Assembly: GCA_965277695.1 (NCBI GenBank)
Contig: CBDIDQ010000001.1
Coordinates: 309,653-373,652 of the forward strand
Direction of reading: 5' to 3'
DNA length: 64,000 nucleotides
DNA from: JABSOG01 sp965277695
Lineage (GTDB): Bacteria > Pseudomonadota > Gammaproteobacteria > Enterobacterales > Alteromonadaceae
Shown: piece by piece, positions 16,800 to 23,932 of the stretch
Layout of the letters: each line of letters opens with the position of its first letter
Numbering within the stretch: position 1 is the first letter of the stretch
Notes under the pieces: generated by a model
Database searches by the model: none
What the model was told of the DNA's origin: nothing
What the model saw: the letters and a program-made list of their open reading frames with translations, nothing else
Translations under genes and position numbers: made by a program

Positions 16800-17246
16800 T
16801 TAGGCAGTTAAGCGAGCCTTGATAATACCGCTTACCACGGCCATATCTGCTCTGCCTAGCATTTGGGGTTTTAACACCCCCATCACTTTACCCATATCTT
16901 TCATGCCAGCGGCATTAAGGTCAGTGATTGCCTGGTCAATCAAAGCGGCAATTTCGTCTTCACTCAATGCCTGGGGAAGAAAATCTTCCAAATCTTTGAT
17001 TTCAGCGGCTTCTTTATCAGCTAAATCGGTGCGACCTGCGTCTTTAAACTGGACAATTGCATCTTTACGTTGCTTGACCATTTTAGTAATTACCGCTGTG
17101 ATGGCTTTGTCATCTAGGGTAATTCGCTCGTCCACTTCGATTTGCTTTATCGCCGCTAATGCCATGCGGATAGTACCAAGGCGATCTTTTGCTTTGGCTT
17201 TCATGGCATCTTTCATTGCTTGTTTTAGCTGTTCGCTAAGACTCAT
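16800..17246 (-). CDS. yqeY: GatB/YqeY domain protein
   Basis: A 148-residue YqeY protein, related to the tail domain of the GatB subunit of tRNA-dependent amidotransferase. It reads MSLSEQLKQAMKDAMKAK, then KDRLGTIRMALAAIKQIEVD, with a C-terminal GKVMGVLKPQMLGRADMAVV that is the family hallmark. The protein is soluble and helical, and its exact role is unresolved. It lies between rpsU (37 bp upstream) and dnaG, the arrangement seen in many gammaproteobacteria. Confidence 0.94.
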   Translation of the reverse strand: MSLSEQLKQAMKDAMKAKAKDRLGTIRMALAAIKQIEVDERITLDDKAITAVITKMVKQRKDAIVQFKDAGRTDLADKEAAEIKDLEDFLPQALSEDEIAALIDQAITDLNAAGMKDMGKVMGVLKPQMLGRADMAVVSGIIKARLTA

Positions 17247-17283
17247 ACTTTATATTCCGTACTATTTATAGACAGTAAAGAGA

Positions 17284-17499
17284 TTAGTAAAGTCTAACGC
17301 GACGTGCGTTTTCGCGAGACACTTTTTTCAAGTGACGCTTAACCGCAGACGCTTTTTTGCGCTTACGCTCAGCAGTTGGCTTTTCGTAGAATTCACGACG
17401 ACGCACTTCTGCTAATACACCGGCTTTCTCACATGAACGCTTGAAACGACGCAATGCGATATCAAACGGTTCGTTCTCTCTTACTTTAACGATCGGCAT
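17284..17499 (-). CDS. rpsU: 30S ribosomal protein S21
   Basis: A 71-residue S21, a basic small-subunit protein near the anti-Shine-Dalgarno helix that helps translation initiation. The sequence begins MPIVKVRENEPFDIALRRFK and ends in the typical Arg/Lys-rich tail (KRHLKKVSRENARRVRLY). It heads the rpsU-yqeY-dnaG operon and is divergent from tsaD across about 217 bp. Confidence 0.98.
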   Translation of the reverse strand: MPIVKVRENEPFDIALRRFKRSCEKAGVLAEVRRREFYEKPTAERKRKKASAVKRHLKKVSRENARRVRLY

Positions 17500-17534
17500 T
17501 AAAAATTCACCCTGACTATTATTTATTTGTTGGA

Positions 17535-17565
17535 TTGACTACAGCTTACGAAATGCAAGTATAAT
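17535..17565 (+). promoter_or_regulatory. Candidate sigma-70 promoter for tsaD
   Basis: TTGACT at 17535-17540 and TATAAT at 17560-17565 with a 19-base spacer, slightly longer than ideal. The same AT-rich block also offers TATACT on the minus strand (17563-17558), so it could serve rpsU instead or as well. Confidence 0.45.
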
Positions 17566-17716
17566 CGCCCCGGAAAAATTTGGTGCAGCATTTTAAGCCC
17601 AATGAGGATTATTTGTCAAAGACTAAAAACATAAAAGCTGGATAATTTGCCACTACCCCGGTAAAATCGCCGCTCGAAAATCGTCTCGGGCAGTATTAAG
17701 TATTAAGGTAGGTAAA

Positions 17717-18736
17717 ATGCGGGTTTTAGGTATTGAAACGTCTTGTGATGAAACAGGCATCGCCATTTATGACGAACAACAAGGACTATTATCCCACCAT
17801 CTGTACAGTCAAGTCGCCGTACACGCCGATTATGGTGGCGTAGTACCTGAGCTGGCCTCAAGAGATCACGTCAGAAAAACCATTCCACTGATCAAAGCCG
17901 CACTCAAAGCAGCCAATTGCAGCAAAGACGATATCGACGCCATTGCCTATACCGCAGGCCCCGGTCTGGTTGGCGCATTACTGGTCGGCACCTCTATCGG
18001 TCGTAGTCTCGCTTATGCTTGGAAAAAACCCGCCATCGAAGTCCACCATATGGAAGGCCATTTATTAGCGCCAATGTTAGAGCAAAACATCCCCACTTTC
18101 CCTTTTGTTGCGTTATTGGTCTCCGGCGGACACACCATGCTAGTGCAAGTCGATAACATTGGCGAATACATCATTTTAGGCGAATCAGTTGATGATGCCG
18201 CTGGTGAAGCCTTTGACAAAACCGCCAAATTGCTCGGACTCGATTACCCCGGCGGCCCTCGTCTGGCCAAAATGGCTGAACAAGGCGTGCCCGGACGTTT
18301 TACCTTCCCCCGCCCAATGACCAATAAACCCGGCCTCGACTTTAGTTTCAGCGGACTGAAAACCGCTGCCGCCAATACCATTCGTCAATCAGGCGATGAC
18401 TCACAAACCAAAGCCGACATCGCCCACGCTTTTCAACAGGCCGTCGCAGATACATTGGTAATAAAATGTCGTCGAGCACTGGAGCAAACCGGCATTAATC
18501 AATTAGTCGTCGCCGGTGGCGTCAGTGCCAATACTTATTTGCGTGAGAAATTACAAGGATTGATGCAGACAAAAAAAGGTGAGGTGTTTTATCCCCGAAC
18601 GGAGTTTTGTACAGACAATGGTGCAATGATAGCCTTCGCCGGAATGCAGCGGCTTAAAGCCAATCAAACGGTAGGGTTAAGTATTAAAGCCAAACCAAGA
18701 TGGTCACTGGATACACTGGCTTCTGTTAAAGCTTAA
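17717..18736 (+). CDS. tsaD: tRNA N6-threonylcarbamoyladenosine transferase subunit TsaD
   Basis: A 339-residue Kae1/TsaD ATPase that transfers threonylcarbamoyl to A37 of ANN-decoding tRNAs with TsaB and TsaE. It starts MRVLGIETSCDETGIAIYD, has the iron-binding HHMEGHLLAP, then VSGGHTML, GEAFDKTAKLLGLDYPGG and a C-terminal FCTDNGAMIAFAG. An aggtagg ribosome site precedes the ATG. It is divergent from rpsU, a widely conserved arrangement. Its partner TsaE is encoded at 58767. Confidence 0.98.
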   Translation: MRVLGIETSCDETGIAIYDEQQGLLSHHLYSQVAVHADYGGVVPELASRDHVRKTIPLIKAALKAANCSKDDIDAIAYTAGPGLVGALLVGTSIGRSLAYAWKKPAIEVHHMEGHLLAPMLEQNIPTFPFVALLVSGGHTMLVQVDNIGEYIILGESVDDAAGEAFDKTAKLLGLDYPGGPRLAKMAEQGVPGRFTFPRPMTNKPGLDFSFSGLKTAAANTIRQSGDDSQTKADIAHAFQQAVADTLVIKCRRALEQTGINQLVVAGGVSANTYLREKLQGLMQTKKGEVFYPRTEFCTDNGAMIAFAGMQRLKANQTVGLSIKAKPRWSLDTLASVKA

Positions 18737-18763
18737 GGATATTTAACTTGCCACAGGGTCCGG

Positions 18764-18970
18764 TGGACTGTTCAGGTATCTGGAGCGCTCTGTTCTTTAC
18801 AATCAAAAGCATTCACCACGGAGACACGGAAGCACGGAGAAGGTCAAAAACAAAACCTTTAAAATTTTTGGTTTTTGACCTTGTTTTTTTCCGTGTCTCC
18901 GTGGTCAAAATGTTTTTATTTTTTAAGAACGAAGCGCTCCAGTGACTTGACAAGCCCGTCAAACCCTTAA
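18764..18970. repeat. MITE-like palindromic element, copy A
   Basis: A roughly 205-bp element with terminal inverted repeats ctggagcgctctgttctt (left) and aagaacgaagcgctccag (right). Inside is a long hairpin whose arms contain ccacggagacacgga and tccgtgtctccgtgg. Nearly identical to copy C at 59311 and partly to copy B at 48163. It fills the gap between tsaD and plsY. Confidence 0.9.
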
Positions 18971-19028
18971 AACATCCACAAGTTGAATAGCTACGTTAGT
19001 TATTAATTTCGCGAAACCTTAGGTTCCC

Positions 19029-19619
19029 TCATTTACGCTCGCGAAGCTTAGTTTCGGTGCCCTTAAACAAACGACAAATATTTTCCCGGTGTCTGGCGAC
19101 AATTAATATCGACAGCATCAACACTGGCACCGTATAAATCGGTTTGAGAAAATAAGTATAAACAGGGGCTAATATCGCCGCGACAATCGCAGCAAGAGAA
19201 GAGTAACTGCTGATAAATGCCACTAAAAGCCAGGTTGCAATCAACAACCCCACCAAATCAGCACCAATCGGCAACATGCCACCAAACGCGGTGGCGACGC
19301 CTTTACCGCCTTTAAAGTTGAAAAACAACGGGAAAATATGACCAATACAGGCCGCGACAGCAATCACCCCCAAATAAACCGGCTCGATTTTCAAAAAGTA
19401 GCCCGTCCAAACTGGCACCGTGCCTTTGAGGATATCACTTAGCAGGGTCAATGCCGCTGGTATTCGCCCACCAATACGGTAAACATTGGTGGCCCCCGGG
19501 TTATTCGAACCATGGGTTCGCGGATCGGGCAAACCCCATACCCGGCAGATCAACACAGCAGAACTCACCGACCCCAATAAATAGGCCGCCAAAGTCATAA
19601 ACATCGCAATAATTGTCAT
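19029..19619 (-). CDS. plsY: Glycerol-3-phosphate acyltransferase PlsY
   Basis: A 196-residue inner-membrane enzyme that acylates glycerol-3-phosphate from acyl-phosphate, the first step of phospholipid synthesis. Motifs: GSVSSAVLICRVWGLPDPR, HGSNNPGATNVYRIGG and the glycine-rich FKGGKGVATAFGG, with five or so membrane helices. It is divergent from folB, as in E. coli. Confidence 0.97.
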   Translation of the reverse strand: MTIIAMFMTLAAYLLGSVSSAVLICRVWGLPDPRTHGSNNPGATNVYRIGGRIPAALTLLSDILKGTVPVWTGYFLKIEPVYLGVIAVAACIGHIFPLFFNFKGGKGVATAFGGMLPIGADLVGLLIATWLLVAFISSYSSLAAIVAAILAPVYTYFLKPIYTVPVLMLSILIVARHRENICRLFKGTETKLRERK

Positions 19620-19778
19620 AACGCTATCTCATCCCAGCAATTTACGTTAAAATCCCCGCTCTTCTTTTAGCCGTCTTTTTAATACAACTAGACGACAAAT
19701 TAAAGAGTTACGCGACAGAGTACGGGTTTTCTCCTGTAAATGTTATCCGACCAGCGCTTTTTACCTAAGAAAAAGTTT

Positions 19779-19829
19779 ATGGACATCACACCAAAGAAAA
19801 AGTTTATGGACATCGTTTTTATTCAACAA
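19779..19829 (+). repeat. 27-bp tandem duplication around the folB start
   Basis: The segment aagaaaaagtttatggacat occurs twice, so ATG GAC ATC is found at 19779 and 19806, 27 bases apart and in frame. Both copies bring the same upstream purine-rich stretch. Confidence 0.85.
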
Positions 19830-20162
19830 CTCGCTGTGAACACCACTATTGGCGTTTACGAGTGGGAAAAAAAGATCAAACAAAAACTACTGTTTGATTT
19901 AGAGATCGCCGGTGACGTCGCCCATGCTGCCGCCAGTGACGACATTAAAGACACTATAGATTACGCTGAGGTGTCTAACGCTATTACCACCTACGTTGAA
20001 CAAAACCAGTTTGAACTAATAGAGACGGTTGCCGAAGCAGTAGCCAATATTGTGTTGAACGACTTTGCAGCAAAACAGGTATCCATTACCCTGCAAAAAC
20101 CCGGTGCAGTCGCAAACGCCCTCACCGTAGGGGTAAAAATCATAAGGCAAAAAAATTCGTGA
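19806..20162 (+). CDS. folB: Dihydroneopterin aldolase FolB
   Basis: A 118-residue dihydroneopterin aldolase, which converts dihydroneopterin to hydroxymethyl-dihydropterin in folate synthesis. The family start is MDIVFIQQL, followed by TTIGVYEWEKKIKQKL, the active-site region DTIDYAEVSNAI, FELIETVAEAVA and the terminal LQKPGAVANALTVGV. In-frame ATGs at 19740 and 19779 would add 22 or 9 residues made by the tandem duplication; 19806 matches homologues. It is divergent from plsY and overlaps folK by four bases. Confidence 0.95.
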   Translation: MDIVFIQQLAVNTTIGVYEWEKKIKQKLLFDLEIAGDVAHAAASDDIKDTIDYAEVSNAITTYVEQNQFELIETVAEAVANIVLNDFAAKQVSITLQKPGAVANALTVGVKIIRQKNS

Positions 20163-20647
20163 GTCAGATTTATATCAGCATTGGCAGCAATATCAACAGA
20201 CATCAGCACATTAGCAATGGACTCAACGGACTCGAAAAAGTCTTTGGCGAGTTATCGATTTCATCCATTTATGAAAGTGAAGCGGTCGGTTTTCGTGGTG
20301 ACAATTTTTATAATTTAGTCGTTGGTGCGCAAACCACCTTATCGCTACAACAGATAGTTGATGCTTTAAAAGACATAGAGCAACAAAATGGTCGTCAACG
20401 CACCACACAAAAATTCAGCCCTCGCACCCTAGATCTCGATTTACTCACTTGCGATGATATTGTCGCCGAAGAGCCTGCTCAGATCCCCCGTGATGAAATC
20501 ACTAAAAACGCCTTTGTATTGTGGCCATTAGCAGAAATTGCGCCAACACAAAAACACCCAAGTAACCAGTTAAGCTACCATCAACTGTGGCAAAATTACG
20601 ATAAACAAAAACAAAAGCTCTGGACTGTCGACTTTAAGCGACAATAG
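20159..20647 (+). CDS. folK: HPPK, folate pathway pyrophosphokinase FolK
   Basis: A 162-residue 2-amino-4-hydroxy-6-hydroxymethyldihydropteridine diphosphokinase. It takes the product of FolB and adds pyrophosphate from ATP. The start ISIGSNINRHQHI, the YESEAVGF segment, and RTTQKFSPRTLDLDLL with the metal-binding Asp pair are standard. The GTG start overlaps the folB stop (GTGA), so the two consecutive enzymes are translationally coupled. Confidence 0.96.
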   Translation: MSQIYISIGSNINRHQHISNGLNGLEKVFGELSISSIYESEAVGFRGDNFYNLVVGAQTTLSLQQIVDALKDIEQQNGRQRTTQKFSPRTLDLDLLTCDDIVAEEPAQIPRDEITKNAFVLWPLAEIAPTQKHPSNQLSYHQLWQNYDKQKQKLWTVDFKRQ

Positions 20648-20737
20648 CCATAAAGCTAAGCGCTAAACCCAAAAACAAACCAAAAAACTAACCCGCGAAA
20701 AACTAAAAAACCAAAGCAAAGCCAAATAGGAAACTAG

Positions 20738-21535
20738 ATGACCACTTTAGAAATTATTGTTTTAGCCATTATTCAGGGTCTAACTGAATTTTTACCGGTA
20801 TCCAGCTCCGCCCACTTAATTTTGCCATCGCAATTATTAGGCTGGACTGATCAGGGGTTAGCGTTTGATGTCGCCGTTCATGTCGGCACCTTACTCGCGG
20901 TACTGTTATATTTTCGTCAAGACGTCGGTCAGCTTTTTGTTGCTTGGATTGCCTCACTCAAAGGTCAGCAAACGCCTAACAGCACCTTAGCTTGGTGCAT
21001 TATCATTGGCACCATCCCCGCCGGATTAGCCGGCCTGCTGCTGAAGGACTATATCGAAGTCTACGCCCGTTCAATCAGTGTTATCGCAGCAACAACGATA
21101 CTATTCGGCTTGTTACTCGGTTATGCCGACACCACTGCTAAACAAGTTAAAGTGATTGAACAAATCACCTTTAAAAATGCCTTAGTGATTGGATTAGCCC
21201 AAGCGATAGCATTAATCCCCGGCACATCACGCTCAGGCATCACCATGACAGCAGGCTTAATGTTAGGGCTGAGCCGTCAAGCGGCAGCCCGCTTCTCATT
21301 TTTGTTATCTATTCCCATCATCGTACTCGCAGGCGGTTACAATGGCTTAAAGCTAGCAACAAGTGGTGAAGCTGTGGCGTGGGATGCGTTAATGTTGGGT
21401 ATCGTATTATCATTTATCAGCGCTTATGCCTGTATTCATTACTTTCTGATCTGGCTTGAAAAGGTCGGCATGAAACCTTTTGTTATTTATCGCTTGATAC
21501 TCGGCGTGGTTTTAATTAGTTTTATCGCTTGGTAA
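20738..21535 (+). CDS. uppP: Undecaprenyl-diphosphatase UppP (BacA)
   Basis: A 265-residue polytopic membrane phosphatase that recycles the lipid carrier of peptidoglycan synthesis. Signature motifs are QGLTEFLPVSSSAHLIL near the start and LIPGTSRSGITMTAGL in the second half, both facing the active site. The folB-folK-uppP order fits the E. coli ygiG-bacA neighbourhood with folK added. Followed by a REP-like palindrome. Confidence 0.97.
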   Translation: MTTLEIIVLAIIQGLTEFLPVSSSAHLILPSQLLGWTDQGLAFDVAVHVGTLLAVLLYFRQDVGQLFVAWIASLKGQQTPNSTLAWCIIIGTIPAGLAGLLLKDYIEVYARSISVIAATTILFGLLLGYADTTAKQVKVIEQITFKNALVIGLAQAIALIPGTSRSGITMTAGLMLGLSRQAAARFSFLLSIPIIVLAGGYNGLKLATSGEAVAWDALMLGIVLSFISAYACIHYFLIWLEKVGMKPFVIYRLILGVVLISFIAW

Positions 21536-21550
21536 ATTTGTAACAACAAT

Positions 21551-21641
21551 GTAGGAGGGCCGTCTCGGCGCGATTTGTGCCGCAGGCGCAACGGTTTTTG
21601 AAATGGCTACGCCATTTATCGCGGCGAGACGCCCCTCCTAC
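21551..21641. repeat. REP-like 91-bp palindrome, copy 1
   Basis: Begins gtaggagggccgtctcggcg and ends with the near-complement cgagacgcccctcctac, with an internal arm around aaatggctacgccattt. It is followed by ttatccacaagttgaatag. Copy 2 (23790-23879) is in inverted orientation on the other side of the gspA-gspB pair. Confidence 0.9.
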
Positions 21642-21704
21642 CGCGAATTATCCACAAGTTGAATAGTGACGCAGTTTTTTATTTTTTTGGGGGATACAGT
21701 ACCA

Positions 21705-22685
21705 ATGTACACCGGATTTTTTGGCTTAAGTGAACAACCGTTTTCTATTTCGCCCAACCCTGACTATTTATTTATGAGCAATCGCCACAAAGAGGCGCTG
21801 GCTCATTTAAATCACGGGTTGGGAGACAGTGGCGGTTTTGTGCTGTTAACCGGTGAAGTGGGGACGGGTAAAACCACCGTCTCTCGTTGCATGTTAGAAC
21901 AACTGCCAGAAAATACCGAAGTGGCCTTTATCCTTAACCCTACCCTGTCAGAAATTGAGTTGCTCGGCACCATTTGTGACGAGTTTAAGATCCGCTTTAA
22001 ACGTAGCGACGCCACCTTAAAACTGCTCACCGACAAAATCAAAAATCGACTGTTAAAAAACCACGATAATGGCAAAAGCACCCTGTTGATTATTGACGAG
22101 GCACAACACCTCAAAACCGAAGTGCTTGAACAACTGCGGCTGCTGACCAACCTCGAAACCAACACCAAAAAGTTGTTGCAAATTATTCTGATTGGTCAGC
22201 CCGAATTACAACAGTTATTAAAGCGTCAAGAGTTACGACAACTAGCCCAACGTATCACCGCTCGCTATCACCTATTGCCACTCACGCAACAAGAGATCGC
22301 CTTATATCTACAACATCGTTTAAGTGTTGCCGGTTGTGAGCGACCAGTATTCGCCCCCAAGGCGGTGCAACATATTCACCAACTCACCAATGGCATACCT
22401 CGGTTGATTAACTTGCTCAGTGATCGCGCTTTGATGGGCGCTTATGCCACTCAATCACCCTTTGTTACCAAAAAAATTGTCGCTCAGGCCGCCAAAGAAG
22501 TTATGGTGTTTGACCAAGTGCCCACGAGCAACCCGTGGAAGTGGTTACCGGTACCTATTACCATAATAATTATGCTGATGTTGGGAGTGGCTTACATCAC
22601 TTTCACCGATAGACCAGTGGCCTCAACCAATCATGCCAATGAAACAACTGTGGTAGAACAACAGTCAATCGATAGCAATAAATAG
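21705..22685 (+). CDS. GspA/ExeA-like secretion ATPase, short form
   Basis: A 326-residue AAA ATPase of the ExeA/GspA-MshM group. It starts MYTGFFGLSEQPFSISPNPDY and has Walker A LTGEVGTGKTT, Walker B STLLIIDEAQHL, sensor LIGQPELQQLLKR and GIPRLINLLSDRAL. One membrane helix follows (about residues 285-305, PITIIIMLMLGVAYITF). ExeA of Aeromonas (about 550 residues) has a peptidoglycan-binding domain after the helix; here only about 20 residues remain. The ATG at 21705 follows a ggggga site and fits homologues better than upstream codons. It pairs with the GspB gene 24 bp downstream. Together they may help the type II secretin pass the wall. Confidence 0.86.
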   Translation: MYTGFFGLSEQPFSISPNPDYLFMSNRHKEALAHLNHGLGDSGGFVLLTGEVGTGKTTVSRCMLEQLPENTEVAFILNPTLSEIELLGTICDEFKIRFKRSDATLKLLTDKIKNRLLKNHDNGKSTLLIIDEAQHLKTEVLEQLRLLTNLETNTKKLLQIILIGQPELQQLLKRQELRQLAQRITARYHLLPLTQQEIALYLQHRLSVAGCERPVFAPKAVQHIHQLTNGIPRLINLLSDRALMGAYATQSPFVTKKIVAQAAKEVMVFDQVPTSNPWKWLPVPITIIIMLMLGVAYITFTDRPVASTNHANETTVVEQQSIDSNK

Positions 22686-22709
22686 CAGTAAATAGCAGAG
22701 AAAAAAGTC

Positions 22710-23642
22710 ATGTCATACCTTCTGGACGCGCTCAATAAATCGGGCAACAATTCAACTAGTAACACTAATAACCCATCTTCTCAAACCCATTCCTCTCAAA
22801 ATCAGTCCTCTCAAAATCAGTCCTCTCAAGCGATGATGTATCATCAGGCTGCCTTCGACCAAGACGAGGGGATCAACGTGTATAAATGGGTTTCAATCGT
22901 GCTAGCGCTGGTTTTGACACTGCTGCTAGGAATTGTGCTGGGCAACAAATTTTTGTTTCAGTCAAACCAAACGGCCCCTACAGCCGTGGTAAAGTTAGAT
23001 CCACAAGTCAGCTCAGCGCCTGCTCAAACAACAACACCAAGCCCTGTTGCTGAGCCAGTGGTTCAGGCGGCGGCTCAAACAAGCACAACACCAGCAGAAA
23101 TCGAACAAGCCGTTACCGCCGCAGTTTCGAGGGCTCCGATGATCACCCAAGTCATTGAACAAGCCGCCGAAGCAGACGAGCAACTGGTGATTTCAGGCAA
23201 CCGTACGCAACCGAACCCAGTTAACAGCATTGAAAAAGATCCAGACTTAAACAATATCTCTGATGACTTACTACAAAAGTTTAATAACGCTATCGAGCAA
23301 AGTGAAAACCCTACCGTAGCTCAAACAGCAGAACTAGAGAAACAACTAAAACAAAACGACGAGCGTATCGAACAGTATTTCAGTCATATTGCCACAATTG
23401 ATGAGTTAACCCCGCAGATGCAGGCAGATATACCTGATTTGATTTATGGCACCCATATTTTTTCCACTGATGCCGATCAGCGTTGGATAAAAATAAACGA
23501 ACAAACATTACAAGAACGACAATGGCTCAACGATGATATTCAAGTCATTGAAATTCAACAACAATTTGTGATATTTGAGATGCGCCACACACGCTTTAGT
23601 TTGCTGGCGCTGACTGACTGGATTGGGGCTTCGCCAAATTAA
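22710..23642 (+). CDS. GspB (ExeB-like) type II secretion assembly protein
   Basis: A 310-residue protein with the invariant GspB opening MSYLLDALNKS, one membrane helix (about residues 55-75, WVSIVLALVLTLLLGIVLG), a long Ala/Thr/Pro/Gln-rich periplasmic linker and a C-terminal GspB domain (DLIYGTHIFSTDADQRWIKI to RFSLLALTDW). A Ser-Gln repeat (SSQNQ units, bases about 22788-22829) lies before the helix. With the upstream ATPase it forms the GspAB complex that supports insertion of the GspD secretin. No other gsp genes are in the window. Confidence 0.88.
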   Translation: MSYLLDALNKSGNNSTSNTNNPSSQTHSSQNQSSQNQSSQAMMYHQAAFDQDEGINVYKWVSIVLALVLTLLLGIVLGNKFLFQSNQTAPTAVVKLDPQVSSAPAQTTTPSPVAEPVVQAAAQTSTTPAEIEQAVTAAVSRAPMITQVIEQAAEADEQLVISGNRTQPNPVNSIEKDPDLNNISDDLLQKFNNAIEQSENPTVAQTAELEKQLKQNDERIEQYFSHIATIDELTPQMQADIPDLIYGTHIFSTDADQRWIKINEQTLQERQWLNDDIQVIEIQQQFVIFEMRHTRFSLLALTDWIGASPN

Positions 23643-23647
23643 CCATG

Positions 23648-23740
23648 AATAGTTAACAGTTAATAGTTAATAGTTAATAGTTAATAGTTAATAGTTAATA
23701 GTTAATAGTTAACAATTAATAGTTAACAATGAATAGTTAA
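23648..23740. repeat. Heptamer tandem repeat (agttaat)
   Basis: Seven perfect copies of agttaat plus a degenerate eighth (23658-23713), then imperfect versions (agttaacaa, gaatagttaac) to 23740. Similar but scattered agttaat-like units occur at 50620-50670 after hflC. Confidence 0.92.
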
Positions 23741-23789
23741 CAATTAAAAGCAAAATCAAATGTAACTATTCAGCTTGTGGATAACTCAG

Positions 23790-23879
23790 GTAGGAGGGGC
23801 GTCCCGCCGCGATAAATGGCGCAGCCATTTCAAAAACCTTATACCTTCGGTATAAATCGCGCCGAGACGGCCCTCCTAC
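23790..23879. repeat. REP-like 90-bp palindrome, copy 2 (inverted)
   Basis: Begins gtaggaggggcgtcccgccg and ends cgagacggccctcctac. It is the reverse complement arrangement of copy 1 at 21551, and the cttgtggataa motif that flanks copy 1 on its right lies on its left. Confidence 0.9.
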
Positions 23880-23932
23880 ATTGTCTGATGTCATTTATCC
23901 ACAGAATTATCAGTTTCGCTGAATAGTTACCA

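Noticed and set aside
21551..21641. CRISPR repeat
   Set aside because: Only two copies, inverted and 2 kb apart, palindromic, no spacers.
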